Assembly (NCBI RefSeq): GCF_947489365.1
Contig: NZ_CANLDB010000001.1
Coordinates: 682,001-746,000, forward strand
Length of the DNA stretch: 64,000 nucleotides
Source: an uncultured Nocardioides sp.
Lineage (GTDB): Bacteria; Actinomycetota; Actinomycetes; Propionibacteriales; Nocardioidaceae
Direction: 5' to 3'
The notes under the pieces were generated by a model, which saw only the letters and a program-made list of their open reading frames with translations, did no database searches and was not told where the DNA came from. The position numbers and the translations under genes were made by a program. Below, piece by piece: positions 1 to 8,943 of the stretch (position 1 is the stretch's first letter; every line of letters starts with the position of its first letter).

Positions 1-1
1 C

Positions 2-1087
2 TTCCCGGTCGACGTGGTGCAGCAGATGGGCAAGATGGGGCTGTTCGGCCTCACCGCCCCTGAGGAGTACGGCGGCGCCGGCCTCTCCGGGGAGGACGGC
101 GGGTTCACGTCGCTCTGCCTCGCGATCGAGGAGATCGGCCGCGTCGACCAGTCGATGGGCATCACCCTCGAGGCCGCCGTGGGCCTCGGGATCAATCCGA
201 TCCTCACCTTCGGCACGGCCGAGCAGAAGAAGCGCTGGCTCCCGGCGCTCGTGGCCGGCGAGGCCGTCGCGGGCTTCGGGCTGACCGAGCCCGGCGCGGG
301 CTCCGACGCCGGTGCCACCCAGACCAAGGCCGTCCTCGACGGCGGCGAGTGGGTCGTCGACGGCGCGAAGCAGTTCATCACCAACTCCGGCTCCGACATC
401 ACCTCGCTGGTGACCGTCACGGCCCGCACCGGCACCCGGGAGGGCGCCGACGGCGCCACCAAGCCGGAGATCTCGACGATCGTCGTCCCGTCGGGCACGC
501 CCGGCTTCACCGCCGAGAAGGCGTACGACAAGCTCGGCTGGCACGCCTCCGACACCCACCCGCTGACCTTCACCGGCGCCCGGGTGCCCGAGGACCACCT
601 CCTCGGCGAGCGGGGCCGCGGCTACGCGCAGTTCCTCGCCACCCTGGACGACGGCCGCGTCGCGATCGCGGCCCTGGCAGTCGGCTGCATCCAGGCCTGC
701 CTCGACATGAGCCTCGAGTACGCCGGACAGCGCCAGACCTTCGGCGGCCCGATCGGGCGCAAGCAGGGCGTCGCGTTCCAGATCGCCGACCTCGAGGTGC
801 TGCTCCGCACCGCCCGCCTGCTGACCTACTCGGCGGCCGCCATGAAGGACGCCGGCGCCCCGCTGAAGGAGTTCAAGCAGGCCGCCGCGGTGGCCAAGCT
901 CCAGACCACCGAGGCCGCCGTCACCGCCACCCGGATCGCCACCCAGGTCTTCGGGGGCTACGGGTTCATGGAGGAGTACCCGGTGGCCCGGTTCTACCGG
1001 GACGCGAAGGTGCTGGAGATCGGCGAGGGCACCTCGGAGATCCAGCGGATGCTCATCGCGCGGGGGCTCGGCCTGCCGGTCGAGTAG
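2..1087 (+). CDS. Acyl-CoA dehydrogenase (FadE25-like), 5' end cut by the window edge
   Basis: FAD-dependent alpha,beta-dehydrogenation of an acyl-CoA thioester, in fatty-acid or branched-chain amino-acid breakdown. The reading frame is open from base 2, so roughly 20-25 N-terminal residues lie outside the window; about 361 of a usual 380-390 are present. Visible family motifs are the substrate/FAD segment GFGLTEPGAGSDAGA, the QRQTFGGPIG helix, the QVFGGYGFMEEYPVARFYRD block, and GEGTSEIQ near the C-terminus, whose Glu matches the catalytic base of short/medium-chain enzymes. The gtrA gene follows 30 bp downstream on the same strand behind its own promoter. In mycobacteria fadE25 also sits beside purE/purK, gtrA and accD5 (recalled synteny). 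Exact chain-length specificity cannot be read from the sequence. Confidence 0.93.
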   Translation, partial: FPVDVVQQMGKMGLFGLTAPEEYGGAGLSGEDGGFTSLCLAIEEIGRVDQSMGITLEAAVGLGINPILTFGTAEQKKRWLPALVAGEAVAGFGLTEPGAGSDAGATQTKAVLDGGEWVVDGAKQFITNSGSDITSLVTVTARTGTREGADGATKPEISTIVVPSGTPGFTAEKAYDKLGWHASDTHPLTFTGARVPEDHLLGERGRGYAQFLATLDDGRVAIAALAVGCIQACLDMSLEYAGQRQTFGGPIGRKQGVAFQIADLEVLLRTARLLTYSAAAMKDAGAPLKEFKQAAAVAKLQTTEAAVTATRIATQVFGGYGFMEEYPVARFYRDAKVLEIGEGTSEIQRMLIARGLGLPVE

Positions 1088-1117
1088 GTCCGCCCCGTCA
1101 CGGGTAGGTTTCACCGT

Positions 1118-1633
1118 GTGGGCAGATGGCGCAGACGCGGGACCGAGGGCGCCAAGTTCGCCGGCGTCGGCACCGTCTCGACGATCGTCTCGTTCGTCCT
1201 GTTCAACGTGCTGCTGCACGGGGTCTGGATCTTCGACGACCCCTGGCTGAGCGGCTACCCGATCACGGCGTACGTCGTCGCGAACACCGTCGGCATGGTC
1301 GTGACGTACGTCGGCAGCCGGACGTGGGCGTTCAAGAACCGCGAGACGCACGGCAAGGACGGCGGCGTCCTGTCGTTCGTCGTCATCAACGTGACGACGA
1401 TGGCGATCCCCGTCGCGCTGCTGTGGGTCAGCCGCAACCTGCTGGGGCTCACCGACCCGATCTCGGACAACATCGCCGCGAACGTCGTCGGCCTCGCGCT
1501 GGGCTTCGTCGCCCGGTTCTACCTGTTCCGGAAGTTCGTCTTCACGAAGCCGGAGCAGACGGGGGAGCAGACCAGAGGTCCGGCCACCGCAGGCCGACCT
1601 CCCGCAGCAGCTCCCGCAGCAGGGGAAGGCTGA
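1118..1633 (+). CDS. GtrA-family membrane protein
   Basis: Small polytopic membrane protein (171 aa) of the GtrA/DPMS family, usually implicated in moving polyprenyl-linked sugars across the membrane or assisting a glycosyltransferase. Four hydrophobic segments are visible: around residues 11-32 (FAGVGTVSTIVSFVLFNVLL), 45-65, 80-100 and 115-135. A basic, Pro/Ala-rich tail follows. The GTG start is chosen because a TAGGTT hexamer at 1105-1110 lies exactly 7 nt upstream with no Shine-Dalgarno, the leaderless pattern seen across this window. Its last 92 bp overlap the 3' end of maf on the other strand. Substrate unknown; the family call is firm, the role is inferred. Confidence 0.85.
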   Translation: MGRWRRRGTEGAKFAGVGTVSTIVSFVLFNVLLHGVWIFDDPWLSGYPITAYVVANTVGMVVTYVGSRTWAFKNRETHGKDGGVLSFVVINVTTMAIPVALLWVSRNLLGLTDPISDNIAANVVGLALGFVARFYLFRKFVFTKPEQTGEQTRGPATAGRPPAAAPAAGEG

Positions 1634-2168
1634 GCCCGACCACCGCGTGGTGGTCGCCCTCGATGCCGCGCACGAACGCCCCGCCGTACCCGTCGACCGT
1701 GAACGCCCCGGCCACCACGAGCGGCTCGCCGGTCGCGACGTAGGCCTCGATCTCGTCGTCGTCGACCTCGGCGAAGTGGACGACGGTCGAGGCCGTCCGC
1801 GACACCACCCGGCCGTCGGGCGCGCGCAGGCTGTGCCCGGAGTGCAGGACGCCGGAGCGGCCGCGCATCACCCTCCAGCGCGCGGTCGCCTCGGCGGCGT
1901 CGGCGGGCTTGCCGTACGCCTCGCCGTCCAGCTCCAGCACCGAGTCGCAGCCGAGCACGAGCGCGTCGTCGGCGACGTCCTCGCGGGCGACGACCGCGGC
2001 GCACTTGAGCCGGGCGAGCTCGAGCGCGAGGTCGGCCGGGGCCAGACCGGTCACCTGCTCCTCGTCGACGCCGGACACGATCACCTCCGGCTCGATCCCC
2101 GCCGCCCGCAGGGTCGCGAGCCGGGCGGGGGAGGCGGAGGCGAGGACCAGGGGCTGCCTCGCCGCCAT
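1542..2168 (-). CDS. maf: Maf-family nucleotide pyrophosphatase
   Basis: House-cleaning nucleoside-triphosphate pyrophosphatase of the Maf/HAM1 fold (208 aa), expected to hydrolyse modified or canonical dNTP/UTP to the monophosphate. The N-terminal motif LVLASASPARLATLRAAG and the internal VLGCDSVLELDGEAYGKP are the family signatures, including the metal-binding Asp. The ATG start is chosen over upstream in-frame codons because it fits the family N-terminus and overlaps the stop of accE by one base (TGATG), implying translational coupling. The C-terminal 30 codons overlap gtrA head-on. Order accD5-accE-maf matches the mycobacterial locus (recalled). Confidence 0.9.
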   Translation of the reverse strand: MAARQPLVLASASPARLATLRAAGIEPEVIVSGVDEEQVTGLAPADLALELARLKCAAVVAREDVADDALVLGCDSVLELDGEAYGKPADAAEATARWRVMRGRSGVLHSGHSLRAPDGRVVSRTASTVVHFAEVDDDEIEAYVATGEPLVVAGAFTVDGYGGAFVRGIEGDHHAVVGLSLPLLRELLREVGLRWPDLWSAPPSAPAS

Positions 2169-2410
2169 CAGCGGGGCAGGCCGCTGGCGCGCCAGGCGCC
2201 CGGGCCGGGGTGGTGCGGGGTCCGCAGGCGTCGCCCGGGTCGCGACCACTCCGAGGGACGACGGGCCGCCGGGGCCTCACCGCCGCCCGACGCCGCGGCC
2301 AGCACGGCCACCAGCGCCGCCAGCTGCTCGGGGGTGGGGTCGCCCTTGACGACGCGCAGCACGGGCGCCTGCGACGCTCCGTCCGAGTCGTTCGCGGCTT
2401 CGCCGCTCAC
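2168..2410 (-). CDS. accE: Acyl-CoA carboxylase epsilon subunit
   Basis: Small regulatory/assembly subunit (80 aa) of actinobacterial acyl-CoA carboxylases, which holds the beta (AccD) and biotinylated alpha subunits together. The recognisable core is APVLRVVKGDPTPEQLAALV at about residues 15-34; the tail is low-complexity and basic, as usual. The GTG start has a strong Shine-Dalgarno (AGGAGGGGG) a few bases upstream on the minus strand. It lies 136 bp downstream of accD5 with a 22-bp inverted repeat between them, and its stop overlaps the maf start. Such short proteins are often missed, but position and the PVLRVVKGDPTPEQL core make the call good. Confidence 0.85.
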   Translation of the reverse strand: MSGEAANDSDGASQAPVLRVVKGDPTPEQLAALVAVLAAASGGGEAPAARRPSEWSRPGRRLRTPHHPGPGAWRASGLPR

Positions 2411-2445
2411 AGTGACCCCCTCCTGCCGTGACGTCGGCGCTCATC

Positions 2446-2507
2446 GCCGAGTCGGCATGTTCTCCCGGCCTCGCTGGCGCTCGGGCGGGAGAACATGCCG
2501 ACTCGGC
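2446..2507. repeat. Perfect 22-bp inverted repeat (long hairpin) between accD5 and accE
   Basis: Left arm 2446-2467 and right arm 2486-2507 are exact reverse complements, separated by 18 bp. The arms carry the GCCGAGTCGGC core found in the other intergenic repeats of this window, with a tail (ATGTTCTCCCG) not seen elsewhere here. It lies inside the presumed accD5-accE-maf transcript, so the RNA would form a 22-bp stem. It could be an attenuator, a processing or stabilising element, or a remnant mobile repeat. Confidence 0.9.
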
Positions 2508-2546
2508 TCGTCGTCCCGCTGTTCGGGGGGCGCTTCGCTGCCCCCC

Positions 2547-4193
2547 TCACAGCGGGATGTTCCCGTGCTTCTTGGGCGGCAGCGTGGCGCGCTTGGTGCG
2601 CAGCAGCCGGAGCGCCCGGACGACCTCGGCGCGGGTCTCGTGCGGGGTGATGACCGCGTCGACGTACCCGCGCTCGGCGGCGATGTAGGGGTTCGCGAGG
2701 TGCTGGTCGTACTCCTCGACGAGCTCGGCGCGGCGCTTCTCCGGGTCCTCGGCCTTCTTCAGCTCGCCGCGGTGGAGGATGTTGACCGCGCCCTGCGCGC
2801 CCATGACCGCGATCTGCGCGGTGGGCCACGCCAGGTTGATGTCCGCGCCCAGGTGCTTCGAGCCCATGACGTCGTAGGCGCCGCCGTAGGCCTTGCGGGT
2901 GATGATCGTGACCAGCGGGACCGTCGCCTCGGCGTACGCGTAGATCAGCTTCGCGCCGCGACGGATGATGCCGCCCCACTCCTGGTCGGTGCCGGGCAGG
3001 AAGCCCGGGACGTCCACGAAGGTCAGCACGGGCACGTTGAACGCGTCGCAGGTCCGCACGAACCGCGCCGCCTTCTCGGAGGCGTCGATGTCGAGGGTGC
3101 CCGCGAACTGCATCGGCTGGTTGGCCACGACGCCCACCGGCCGGCCCTCGACCCGGCCGAAGCCGATCACGATGTTCGTCGCGAACAGCGGCTGGACCTC
3201 GAGGAAGTCCCCGTCGTCCACGACCGCCTCGATGACGGTGTGCATGTCGTACGGCTGGTTCGGGCTGTCCGGGATCAGCGTGTCGAGCGCTCGGTCGTCG
3301 TCGCTCGGCTCGAGGTCGTCGTTGGACAGCTCCGCCGACGGGTCGTACGGCGGCTCGTCGAGGTTGTTCTGCGGCAGGTGGCTCAGCAGCGCCTTGACGT
3401 AGTCGAGCGCGTCCTCCTCGTCGGAGGCCATGTAGTGGGCGTTGCCGGACTTCGTGTTGTGCGCGCGGGCGCCGCCGAGGTCCTCCATCGTCACGTCCTC
3501 GCCGGTGACGGTCTTGATGACGTCGGGGCCGGTGATGAACATGTTCGAGGTGCCGTCGACCATCACCGTGAAGTCGGTGACGGCGGGGGAGTAGACGTGG
3601 CCGCCGGCGCACGAGCCCATGATGAGGCTGATCTGCGGGACCACGCCGGAGGCGTGCACGTTGCGGCGGAAGATCTCGCCGTACAGGCCGAGCGAGACGA
3701 CGCCCTCCTGGATGCGGGCGCCGGCGCCCTCGTTGATGCCGATGATCGGGCTGCCGGTGCGCATCGCGAGGTCCATGACCTTGGTGATCTTCTCGCCGTA
3801 CACCTCGCCGAGCGAGCCGCCGAAGACGGTGAAGTCCTGGGAGAACACGCAGACCTGACGGCCGTCGATCGTGCCGTAGCCGGTGATGACGCCGTCGCCG
3901 TACGGGCGCTTCTTCTCGAGGCCGAACGCCGTCGAGCGGTGCCGCGCCAGCTCGTCGAGCTCGACGAAGCTGCCCTCGTCGAAGAGCTGTCCGATCCGCT
4001 CCCGGGCGGTCTGGCGGCCCTTCGCGTGCTGCTTCTCGACGGCCTTCTCCGACCCGGCGTGGACCGCCTCGTCCAGGCGGCGGTCGAGGTCGGCGAGCTT
4101 GCCGGCCGTGGTGTGCAGGTCGAGGTCGTCGGGGACCTCGGTGCCGGCTGCGGATGCGTCGGGACCCGTGGGTTCGTCAGTCTGCGCGCTCAC
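2547..4193 (-). CDS. accD5: Acyl-CoA (propionyl-CoA) carboxylase beta subunit
   Basis: Carboxyltransferase subunit (548 aa) that moves CO2 from biotin to propionyl- or acetyl-CoA, giving methylmalonyl-/malonyl-CoA for lipid synthesis. Both crotonase-like halves are seen: the N-terminal part with [37 protein letters not shown] and [13 protein letters not shown], and the C-terminal part with [20 protein letters not shown] and [18 protein letters not shown]. The Asp in the SKHLGAD region is the position that sets short-chain specificity in the family. Length is typical. The GTG start is set by a TAGGTT hexamer (4206-4201) 7 nt upstream. It heads accD5-accE-maf and is divergent from birA, whose product biotinylates the partner alpha subunit. 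Confidence 0.95.
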   Translation of the reverse strand: MSAQTDEPTGPDASAAGTEVPDDLDLHTTAGKLADLDRRLDEAVHAGSEKAVEKQHAKGRQTARERIGQLFDEGSFVELDELARHRSTAFGLEKKRPYGDGVITGYGTIDGRQVCVFSQDFTVFGGSLGEVYGEKITKVMDLAMRTGSPIIGINEGAGARIQEGVVSLGLYGEIFRRNVHASGVVPQISLIMGSCAGGHVYSPAVTDFTVMVDGTSNMFITGPDVIKTVTGEDVTMEDLGGARAHNTKSGNAHYMASDEEDALDYVKALLSHLPQNNLDEPPYDPSAELSNDDLEPSDDDRALDTLIPDSPNQPYDMHTVIEAVVDDGDFLEVQPLFATNIVIGFGRVEGRPVGVVANQPMQFAGTLDIDASEKAARFVRTCDAFNVPVLTFVDVPGFLPGTDQEWGGIIRRGAKLIYAYAEATVPLVTIITRKAYGGAYDVMGSKHLGADINLAWPTAQIAVMGAQGAVNILHRGELKKAEDPEKRRAELVEEYDQHLANPYIAAERGYVDAVITPHETRAEVVRALRLLRTKRATLPPKKHGNIPL

Positions 4194-4199
4194 GTGCGT

Positions 4200-4206
4200 C
4201 AACCTA
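4200..4206 (-). promoter_or_regulatory. Leaderless -10 box of accD5, abutting a possible birA -10
   Basis: On the minus strand TAGGTT (4206-4201) ends 7 nt before the accD5 GTG. On the plus strand CAACCT (4200-4205) ends 7 nt before the birA GTG at 4213, a weaker match lacking the leading T. The two start codons are only 19 bp apart, so both genes must use overlapping divergent promoters. Confidence 0.55.
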
Positions 4207-4212
4207 GTACGC

Positions 4213-5043
4213 GTGCTCCCCGCCTCCGAGTCCCGTCCGCCGCTGGATCCGCGCCGCCTGGGCTCCGACGTGCTCCCCACCGGCCTCCTCCCCGGGCTCC
4301 GCGTCGAGGTCGTCGAGGCGACCCCGTCGACCAACGCGGACGCCGCCGCCCGCGCCGCCGCGGGGGAGGAGCCCGGCCTGGTGCTCGTCACCGAGCACCA
4401 GACCGCCGGGCGGGGACGGCTCGACCGGGTGTGGACGACGCCGCCGCGGGCGTGCCTGACCTTCTCCACCCTGCTGCGCCCCGACGTGCCGATGGCGCAC
4501 TGGCCGTGGCTCCCGCTGCTGACCGGGTACGCCGTCGCCGCGGCGCTGCGGACCCACCTCGCCGTCCCCGGCGGCCCGGACCCGGTGGGGCTGAAGTGGC
4601 CGAACGACGTGCTGCTCGACGAGCGCAAGGTCGCGGGGATCCTCGTCGAGCGCCACGAGGCGCCGGGCGGCCCGGTCGCCGTGGTCGGCATCGGCCTCAA
4701 CGTGACCCTGCGCGACGACGAGCTGCCCGTCCCGCACGCGACCTCGCTGCTCCTCGCGGGCGGGCCCGTGCCGGACAGGGAGGACCTCCTGCTCTCCGTG
4801 CTGGCCGAGCTCGCCGCGGCGTACGACGCGTGGCGGGCGGAGCCGACCGGGTCGCGGCTGCGGGCGTCGTACGCCGCGGCCTGCACGACGGTGGGCCGAC
4901 GGGTGCGGGTGGAGCTGCCCGTCGGACCGCCGCTGGTCGGCACGGCCGTCGACGTCGACCCCGGCGGCCGGCTGGTGGTCGACGACGGCGTCGTCCGCCG
5001 TCCCGTCGGCGCCGGCGACGTCGTGCACGTCCGGCCCGCCTGA
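4213..5043 (+). CDS. birA: Biotin--[acetyl-CoA-carboxylase] ligase
   Basis: Activates biotin with ATP and attaches it to the biotin carboxyl carrier domain of acyl-CoA carboxylases (276 aa). Visible: [11 protein letters not shown], the [15 protein letters not shown] biotinyl-AMP loop (GRGR), [20 protein letters not shown] (catalytic KWPND) and GIGLNVT. The C-terminal SH3-like domain follows. There is no N-terminal helix-turn-helix, so this is a mono-functional ligase, not a repressor. Start GTG 4213 keeps the RPPLDPRRL segment conserved in mycobacterial BirA; GTG 4270 is possible but shortens it. It lies divergent to accD5, its substrate pathway. Confidence 0.92.
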   Translation: MLPASESRPPLDPRRLGSDVLPTGLLPGLRVEVVEATPSTNADAAARAAAGEEPGLVLVTEHQTAGRGRLDRVWTTPPRACLTFSTLLRPDVPMAHWPWLPLLTGYAVAAALRTHLAVPGGPDPVGLKWPNDVLLDERKVAGILVERHEAPGGPVAVVGIGLNVTLRDDELPVPHATSLLLAGGPVPDREDLLLSVLAELAAAYDAWRAEPTGSRLRASYAAACTTVGRRVRVELPVGPPLVGTAVDVDPGGRLVVDDGVVRRPVGAGDVVHVRPA

Positions 5044-5083
5044 GCCGCCCGGAGACCTGTGCCGGGATGACAGACTGGCGCCC

Positions 5084-5599
5084 GTGACCTTCCCCACCCG
5101 TCTGCTCAACGAGGGCGAGCGCGTCGTCGTCTCGACGCGGACGCACGTGAAGGTCCTGCTGCTGCCCCTCCTCGTGCTGCTGGTGACGCTCGTCGCGGCG
5201 GTCCTGCTGTCCCGGCTGGGGGAGGGGACCACCGAGCAGGTCCTCGACTACGTGGCCTGGGGGCTCGCGGCGCTGGTGGTGCTGTGGTTCGTGGTCCGGC
5301 CGTTCCTGCGGTGGTGGACGACGACGTACACGTTCACCGACCGGCGCTTCGTCGCCCGCTCCGGCGTCGTCGCCAAGGAGGGCCGCACGATCCCGCTCAA
5401 CCGCATCAGCGGCGTCGACTTCGACATCGGGATCCTCGACCGGATGCTCGGCTGCGGCACGCTCGTGGTCTCCGACGCCAGCGTCGAGGGCCGGGTCGAG
5501 CTGCACGACATCCCCCGGGTCGAGCGGGTCCAGCTGCAGGTCGCCGAGGAGCTGCACCGCCTCGGCGGCGGGGGACGACGCGGGGACGACGGCTCCTGA
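5084..5599 (+). CDS. Membrane protein with bacterial PH (bPH2/YdbS-like) domain
   Basis: Membrane-anchored protein of 171 aa. Two hydrophobic helices (about residues 21-45 and 52-75) are followed by a PH-like beta domain with the segment [15 protein letters not shown] and [27 protein letters not shown], typical of bacterial PH domains. Function unknown; such proteins often help membrane or envelope homeostasis. A CAGACT hexamer at 5071-5076 is 7 nt before the GTG. It lies between birA and the cyclase gene; a homologue sits beside birA in mycobacteria (recalled). The cyclase start follows one base after its stop, so they are probably co-transcribed. Confidence 0.82.
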   Translation: MTFPTRLLNEGERVVVSTRTHVKVLLLPLLVLLVTLVAAVLLSRLGEGTTEQVLDYVAWGLAALVVLWFVVRPFLRWWTTTYTFTDRRFVARSGVVAKEGRTIPLNRISGVDFDIGILDRMLGCGTLVVSDASVEGRVELHDIPRVERVQLQVAEELHRLGGGGRRGDDGS

Positions 5600-5600
5600 G

Positions 5601-6725
5601 GTGACCCAGGACGACAGCAGGGACCAGAGCACGGTCGACGGCACGAGCGGCACCGACGACGCCAGGACCCACGGGACCGGCGCCCGCGGCCCCGGCGAGG
5701 CCGCCACCTCCCGGCTCGAGGAAGCGATCCTCGGCGAGCGGCCCACCCTGACCGGGGCCGAGGTCGCGGAGCAGGCGGGCGTCGACCCCGACCAGGCGCG
5801 ACGGATGTGGCGCGCGCTCGGCTTCCCCGAGCTCGAGGGCGGCGAGGACGACGGGAGCCGGGGCACCCCGGGCGTCGTGGGCTTCACGACCGCCGACGTC
5901 GAGGCGGTCCGGGACCTGTACGCCACGGCCGGGCACGGCCTCATCGACGTCGACACCGCCGTCACCCTCGCGCGGGCCGTGGGCCAGACGATGAGCCGGC
6001 TGGCCGACTGGGAGGTCGCGACGCTGGTCACCCGCATCGAGCAGATCGAGGCCCAGGGTCGCGCCCGCGCCGGGGCGAGCGGCTCGCAGGAGCCGCGCCC
6101 GGGTCGCGCCGACCTGGCCCTCAAGCTCGTCGAGGACATCGGCACCGGCTTCGAGTCGCTGCTCGTCTACACCTGGCGGCGCCACCTGGCCGCGGCCGTC
6201 GCGCGCCTCGAGGCGCTCAGCGCCGCCGAGGAGGACCTCCACACCGCGAACCTCACCGTCGGGTTCGCCGACATCGTCAGCTTCACCGCCCTGTCGAACC
6301 GGCTCGAGCACGACCGCATCGGCGACCTCGTGGAGCTGTTCGAGCTGCGGTGCCACGACGTCGTCAGCGCCCACCGCGGCCGGGTCATCAAGAGCATCGG
6401 CGACTCCGTGCTGTTCCTGAACGACGACGCCGGCCGCGCGATGCGCACGGCCGAGGGGATCATCCAGGTCATCGGCCGCGACCGGAAGATGCCCGACGTG
6501 CGGGTCGGGCTCGCCAGCGGCGCGGTCACCCTGCGCCTCGGGGACGTGTTCGGCCCGCCGGTCAACATGGCCGCCCGCCTCACCGCCGTCGCGCGCCGCA
6601 ACCGCGTCATCGTCGACTCCGCGACCGCGGACCTGCTGCCCCCGCACTACGAGACCCGACGCCTGCCCGCGCGGCCGGTCCGGGGGTTCGGTCTCGTCGA
6701 GCCCGTCGCCGTCCGCCGCGCCTGA
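5601..6725 (+). CDS. Class III adenylate/guanylate cyclase with N-terminal regulatory domain
   Basis: Makes a cyclic nucleotide, probably cAMP (374 aa). The C-terminal catalytic domain shows the two metal Asp residues, D224 in FADIVSFT and D268 in KSIGDSVLF; Lys264 at the purine-selecting site; and Asn322/Arg326 (VNMAARL) that stabilise the transition state. All catalytic residues are present in one chain, so a homodimer would have two active sites. Residues about 40-190 resemble the alpha-helical, pH- or lipid-sensing regulatory domain of the mycobacterial Rv1264/Rv2212 group. No transmembrane segment is seen. It starts one base after the PH-domain gene, suggesting a membrane-linked sensor pair, which is inference. 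Confidence 0.88.
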   Translation: MTQDDSRDQSTVDGTSGTDDARTHGTGARGPGEAATSRLEEAILGERPTLTGAEVAEQAGVDPDQARRMWRALGFPELEGGEDDGSRGTPGVVGFTTADVEAVRDLYATAGHGLIDVDTAVTLARAVGQTMSRLADWEVATLVTRIEQIEAQGRARAGASGSQEPRPGRADLALKLVEDIGTGFESLLVYTWRRHLAAAVARLEALSAAEEDLHTANLTVGFADIVSFTALSNRLEHDRIGDLVELFELRCHDVVSAHRGRVIKSIGDSVLFLNDDAGRAMRTAEGIIQVIGRDRKMPDVRVGLASGAVTLRLGDVFGPPVNMAARLTAVARRNRVIVDSATADLLPPHYETRRLPARPVRGFGLVEPVAVRRA

Positions 6726-6797
6726 GCACGCACGGCCGACGGTAAGGATTTCCGGGTTCCGCCACGCGGGGCGCCGCTGCTGCCTACCGTTTCTCGT

Positions 6798-7118
6798 GTG
6801 TTCACCGCCCAGGACGTCCGCGTCGATCCCGCCGGTCGGCGTGCCTGGCGGGACGGGGTCGAGCTCGAGCTGACCCGCAAGGAGTTCGACCTCCTGCACG
6901 CCCTGATCTCCCGCGCCGGCGACCTGGTCACCCGCGAGGAGCTCATGCGCGAGGTGTGGCAGACGGACTTCTGGAGCTCCTCGAAGACCCTCGACGTCCA
7001 CCTCGGCTGGCTGCGACGCAAGCTGGGCGACGACCCGCGCGCGCCCGGGCTGATCACCACCGTCCGTGGCCGCGGCCTGCGGTTCGAGACCGTCACGCCC
7101 GTCGTCGGGGCCTCCTGA
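6798..7118 (+). CDS. Stand-alone winged-helix (OmpR/PhoB-type) DNA-binding protein
   Basis: 106 aa consisting only of the C-terminal effector domain of an OmpR/PhoB regulator: LTRKEFDLLHALISRAGDLV, then VWQTDFWSSSKTLDVHLGWL (recognition helix) and RRKLGD..ITTVRGRGLRFE. The receiver domain is absent, so activity cannot be set by phosphorylation in the usual way. The start is the GTG 7 nt after TACCGT (6785-6790), a leaderless signal. A direct repeat GGATTTCCG/GGTTCCGCC (6746-6763) lies just upstream, where an autoregulatory site would be. Neighbours (cyclase before, purK after) give no clear target. Confidence 0.85.
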   Translation: MFTAQDVRVDPAGRRAWRDGVELELTRKEFDLLHALISRAGDLVTREELMREVWQTDFWSSSKTLDVHLGWLRRKLGDDPRAPGLITTVRGRGLRFETVTPVVGAS

Positions 7119-7208
7119 GCCCCTCGTACGACGCTCCTCCGACCCCCGTCGTCCGCCCCCGGCGGATCGGGCGCCGGGACCGCCGCCGCGCTGACTAGGG
7201 TTGCCGCC

Positions 7209-8408
7209 GTGGCACTCCCCGCGACCCCCGGCCCGGCCCCCGGCCGGGCGCCCCGCACCGCCGTGATCGGCGGCGGCCAGCTCGCCCGCATGATGGCGAC
7301 CCCGGCCGCCGAGCTCGCGCTCCCGCTGCGCCTGCTCGCCGAGGGCCCGGACGTCTCCGCGGCGCAGGTGATCGCCGACGTCGTCGTGGGCGACCACACC
7401 GACCTCGCCGACCTCCGTCGCGCCACCGAGGGCTGCGCCGTGGTCACCTTCGACCACGAGCACGTGCCCACCGAGCACCTCCGGGCGCTCGAGGCCGACG
7501 GGGTCGCCGTACGACCCGGGCCGGACGCGCTGGTCCACGCCCAGGACAAGGTCGTGATGCGCGAGCGGCTCACCGCGCTCGGGGTCCCCTGCCCCCGCCA
7601 CGTGGTCGTCACCGAGGTCGCCGACGTCGAGGCGTTCGGCCTGCCCTGCGTGCTCAAGACGAGCCGCGGCGGGTACGACGGCAAAGGCGTCTGGGTGGTC
7701 CGCGCCCCCGAGGACGCCGCCGAGGCCTTCGCGACGGCCGCCGCGTCCGGCGTCCGGGTGCTCGCCGAGGAGCTCGTCGACTTCCGCCGCGAGCTGTCCG
7801 CGCTGGTCGTCCGCTCGCCCAGCGGCCAGGCGGCGGCGTACCCGGTGGTGGCCTCCGTGCAGCGGGACGGCATCTGCCACGAGGTCGTCGCCCCCGCACC
7901 CGACCTCGCCCCCGAGCTGTCGGAGCACGCCCAGGAGGTCGCCCTGCGTGTCGCGGGCGAGCTCGGCGTCGTCGGGATCCTCGCCGTGGAGCTCTTCGAG
8001 ACCCGTGACGGGCGGATCCTCGTCAACGAGCTCGCCATGCGGCCCCACAACACCGGCCACTGGACCCAGGACGGTGCCGTCACCAGCCAGTTCGAGAACC
8101 ACCTGCGCGCCGTCCTCGACCTGCCGCTCGGCTCGCCGTCCCCCCGCGAGCGCTGGACGGTGATGGTCAACGTCCTCGGCTCCACCCAGGACCCCGACGG
8201 CCCCGACGTCGGCCGCCTGTACGACGGCTACCCCCACGCGCTGGCCCGCGACCCGCGGCTGCGCGTCCACCTGTACGGCAAGGACCTGCGGCCCGGCCGC
8301 AAGGTCGGCCACGTCAACGCCTTCGGCGACGACCTCGAGGACTGCCTGGAGCGGGCGCGGCACGCCGCCGCCTGGTTCGCGGGCGACCTCGGCAACGAGA
8401 GCGAGTGA
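7209..8408 (+). CDS. purK: N5-carboxyaminoimidazole ribonucleotide synthase
   Basis: ATP-grasp enzyme (399 aa) that carboxylates AIR with bicarbonate to N5-CAIR in de novo purine synthesis. The N-terminal [20 protein letters not shown], the central [35 protein letters not shown] (ATP loop) and the metal site [19 protein letters not shown] are diagnostic. The GTG start lies 7 nt after TAGGGT (7196-7201). purE follows one base after the stop, giving the usual purK-purE pair acting in sequence. Confidence 0.96.
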   Translation: MALPATPGPAPGRAPRTAVIGGGQLARMMATPAAELALPLRLLAEGPDVSAAQVIADVVVGDHTDLADLRRATEGCAVVTFDHEHVPTEHLRALEADGVAVRPGPDALVHAQDKVVMRERLTALGVPCPRHVVVTEVADVEAFGLPCVLKTSRGGYDGKGVWVVRAPEDAAEAFATAAASGVRVLAEELVDFRRELSALVVRSPSGQAAAYPVVASVQRDGICHEVVAPAPDLAPELSEHAQEVALRVAGELGVVGILAVELFETRDGRILVNELAMRPHNTGHWTQDGAVTSQFENHLRAVLDLPLGSPSPRERWTVMVNVLGSTQDPDGPDVGRLYDGYPHALARDPRLRVHLYGKDLRPGRKVGHVNAFGDDLEDCLERARHAAAWFAGDLGNESE

Positions 8409-8409
8409 G

Positions 8410-8943
8410 ATGACCGAGAACAGCCAGCAGGCCCGCGTCGGGATCGTCATGGGGTCCGACTCCGACTGGCCCGTCATGCAGGCCGCCGGCGAGGCCCTCA
8501 CCGAGCTCGGCGTGACCTGGGAGGCCGACGTCGTCTCCGCCCACCGGATGCCCGAGGACATGCTCGCCTGGGGCCGCGACGCGGCCGGGCGCGGCATCGA
8601 CGTGGTGATCGCCGGGGCCGGCGGCGCCGCGCACCTGCCCGGCATGCTCGCCTCCGTCACCCCGCTGCCGGTGATCGGCGTCCCCGTGCCGCTGCGCCAC
8701 CTCGACGGCATGGACTCGCTGCTCTCGATCGTCCAGATGCCCGCCGGCGTCCCCGTCGCGACCGTCGGCGTCGGCAACGCCCGCAACGCGGGCCTGCTCG
8801 CCGCGCGCATCCTCGGCGTCGCCGACGAGGCCCTGCGCGGCCGGATGACCGACTTCCAGGCCGCCCTGCGCGAGACCGCCCGGGAGAAGGGCGGCGTCGT
8901 GCGCCGCGCCTCCGGCGGCGAGCGGCCGCGGACGGGGTTCTGA
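8410..8943 (+). CDS. purE: N5-CAIR mutase (class I PurE)
   Basis: Converts N5-CAIR to CAIR, the step after PurK (177 aa). The signature [17 protein letters not shown], the [10 protein letters not shown] loop with the catalytic His, and [15 protein letters not shown] are all present. ATG start one base after purK. The stop codon at 8941-8943 overlaps a CTG that is the only plausible start for the next gene. Confidence 0.96.
   Translation: MTENSQQARVGIVMGSDSDWPVMQAAGEALTELGVTWEADVVSAHRMPEDMLAWGRDAAGRGIDVVIAGAGGAAHLPGMLASVTPLPVIGVPVPLRHLDGMDSLLSIVQMPAGVPVATVGVGNARNAGLLAARILGVADEALRGRMTDFQAALRETAREKGGVVRRASGGERPRTGF

Noticed and set aside
2407-3612. Minus-strand open frame inside accD5 in another frame
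   Set aside because: Arg/His-rich shadow of the carboxyltransferase gene.
1647-5087. 1146-codon open frame on the plus strand, antisense to maf-accE-accD5
   Set aside because: It is the shadow produced by GC-rich codon bias opposite well-recognised genes; its translation has no family resemblance.
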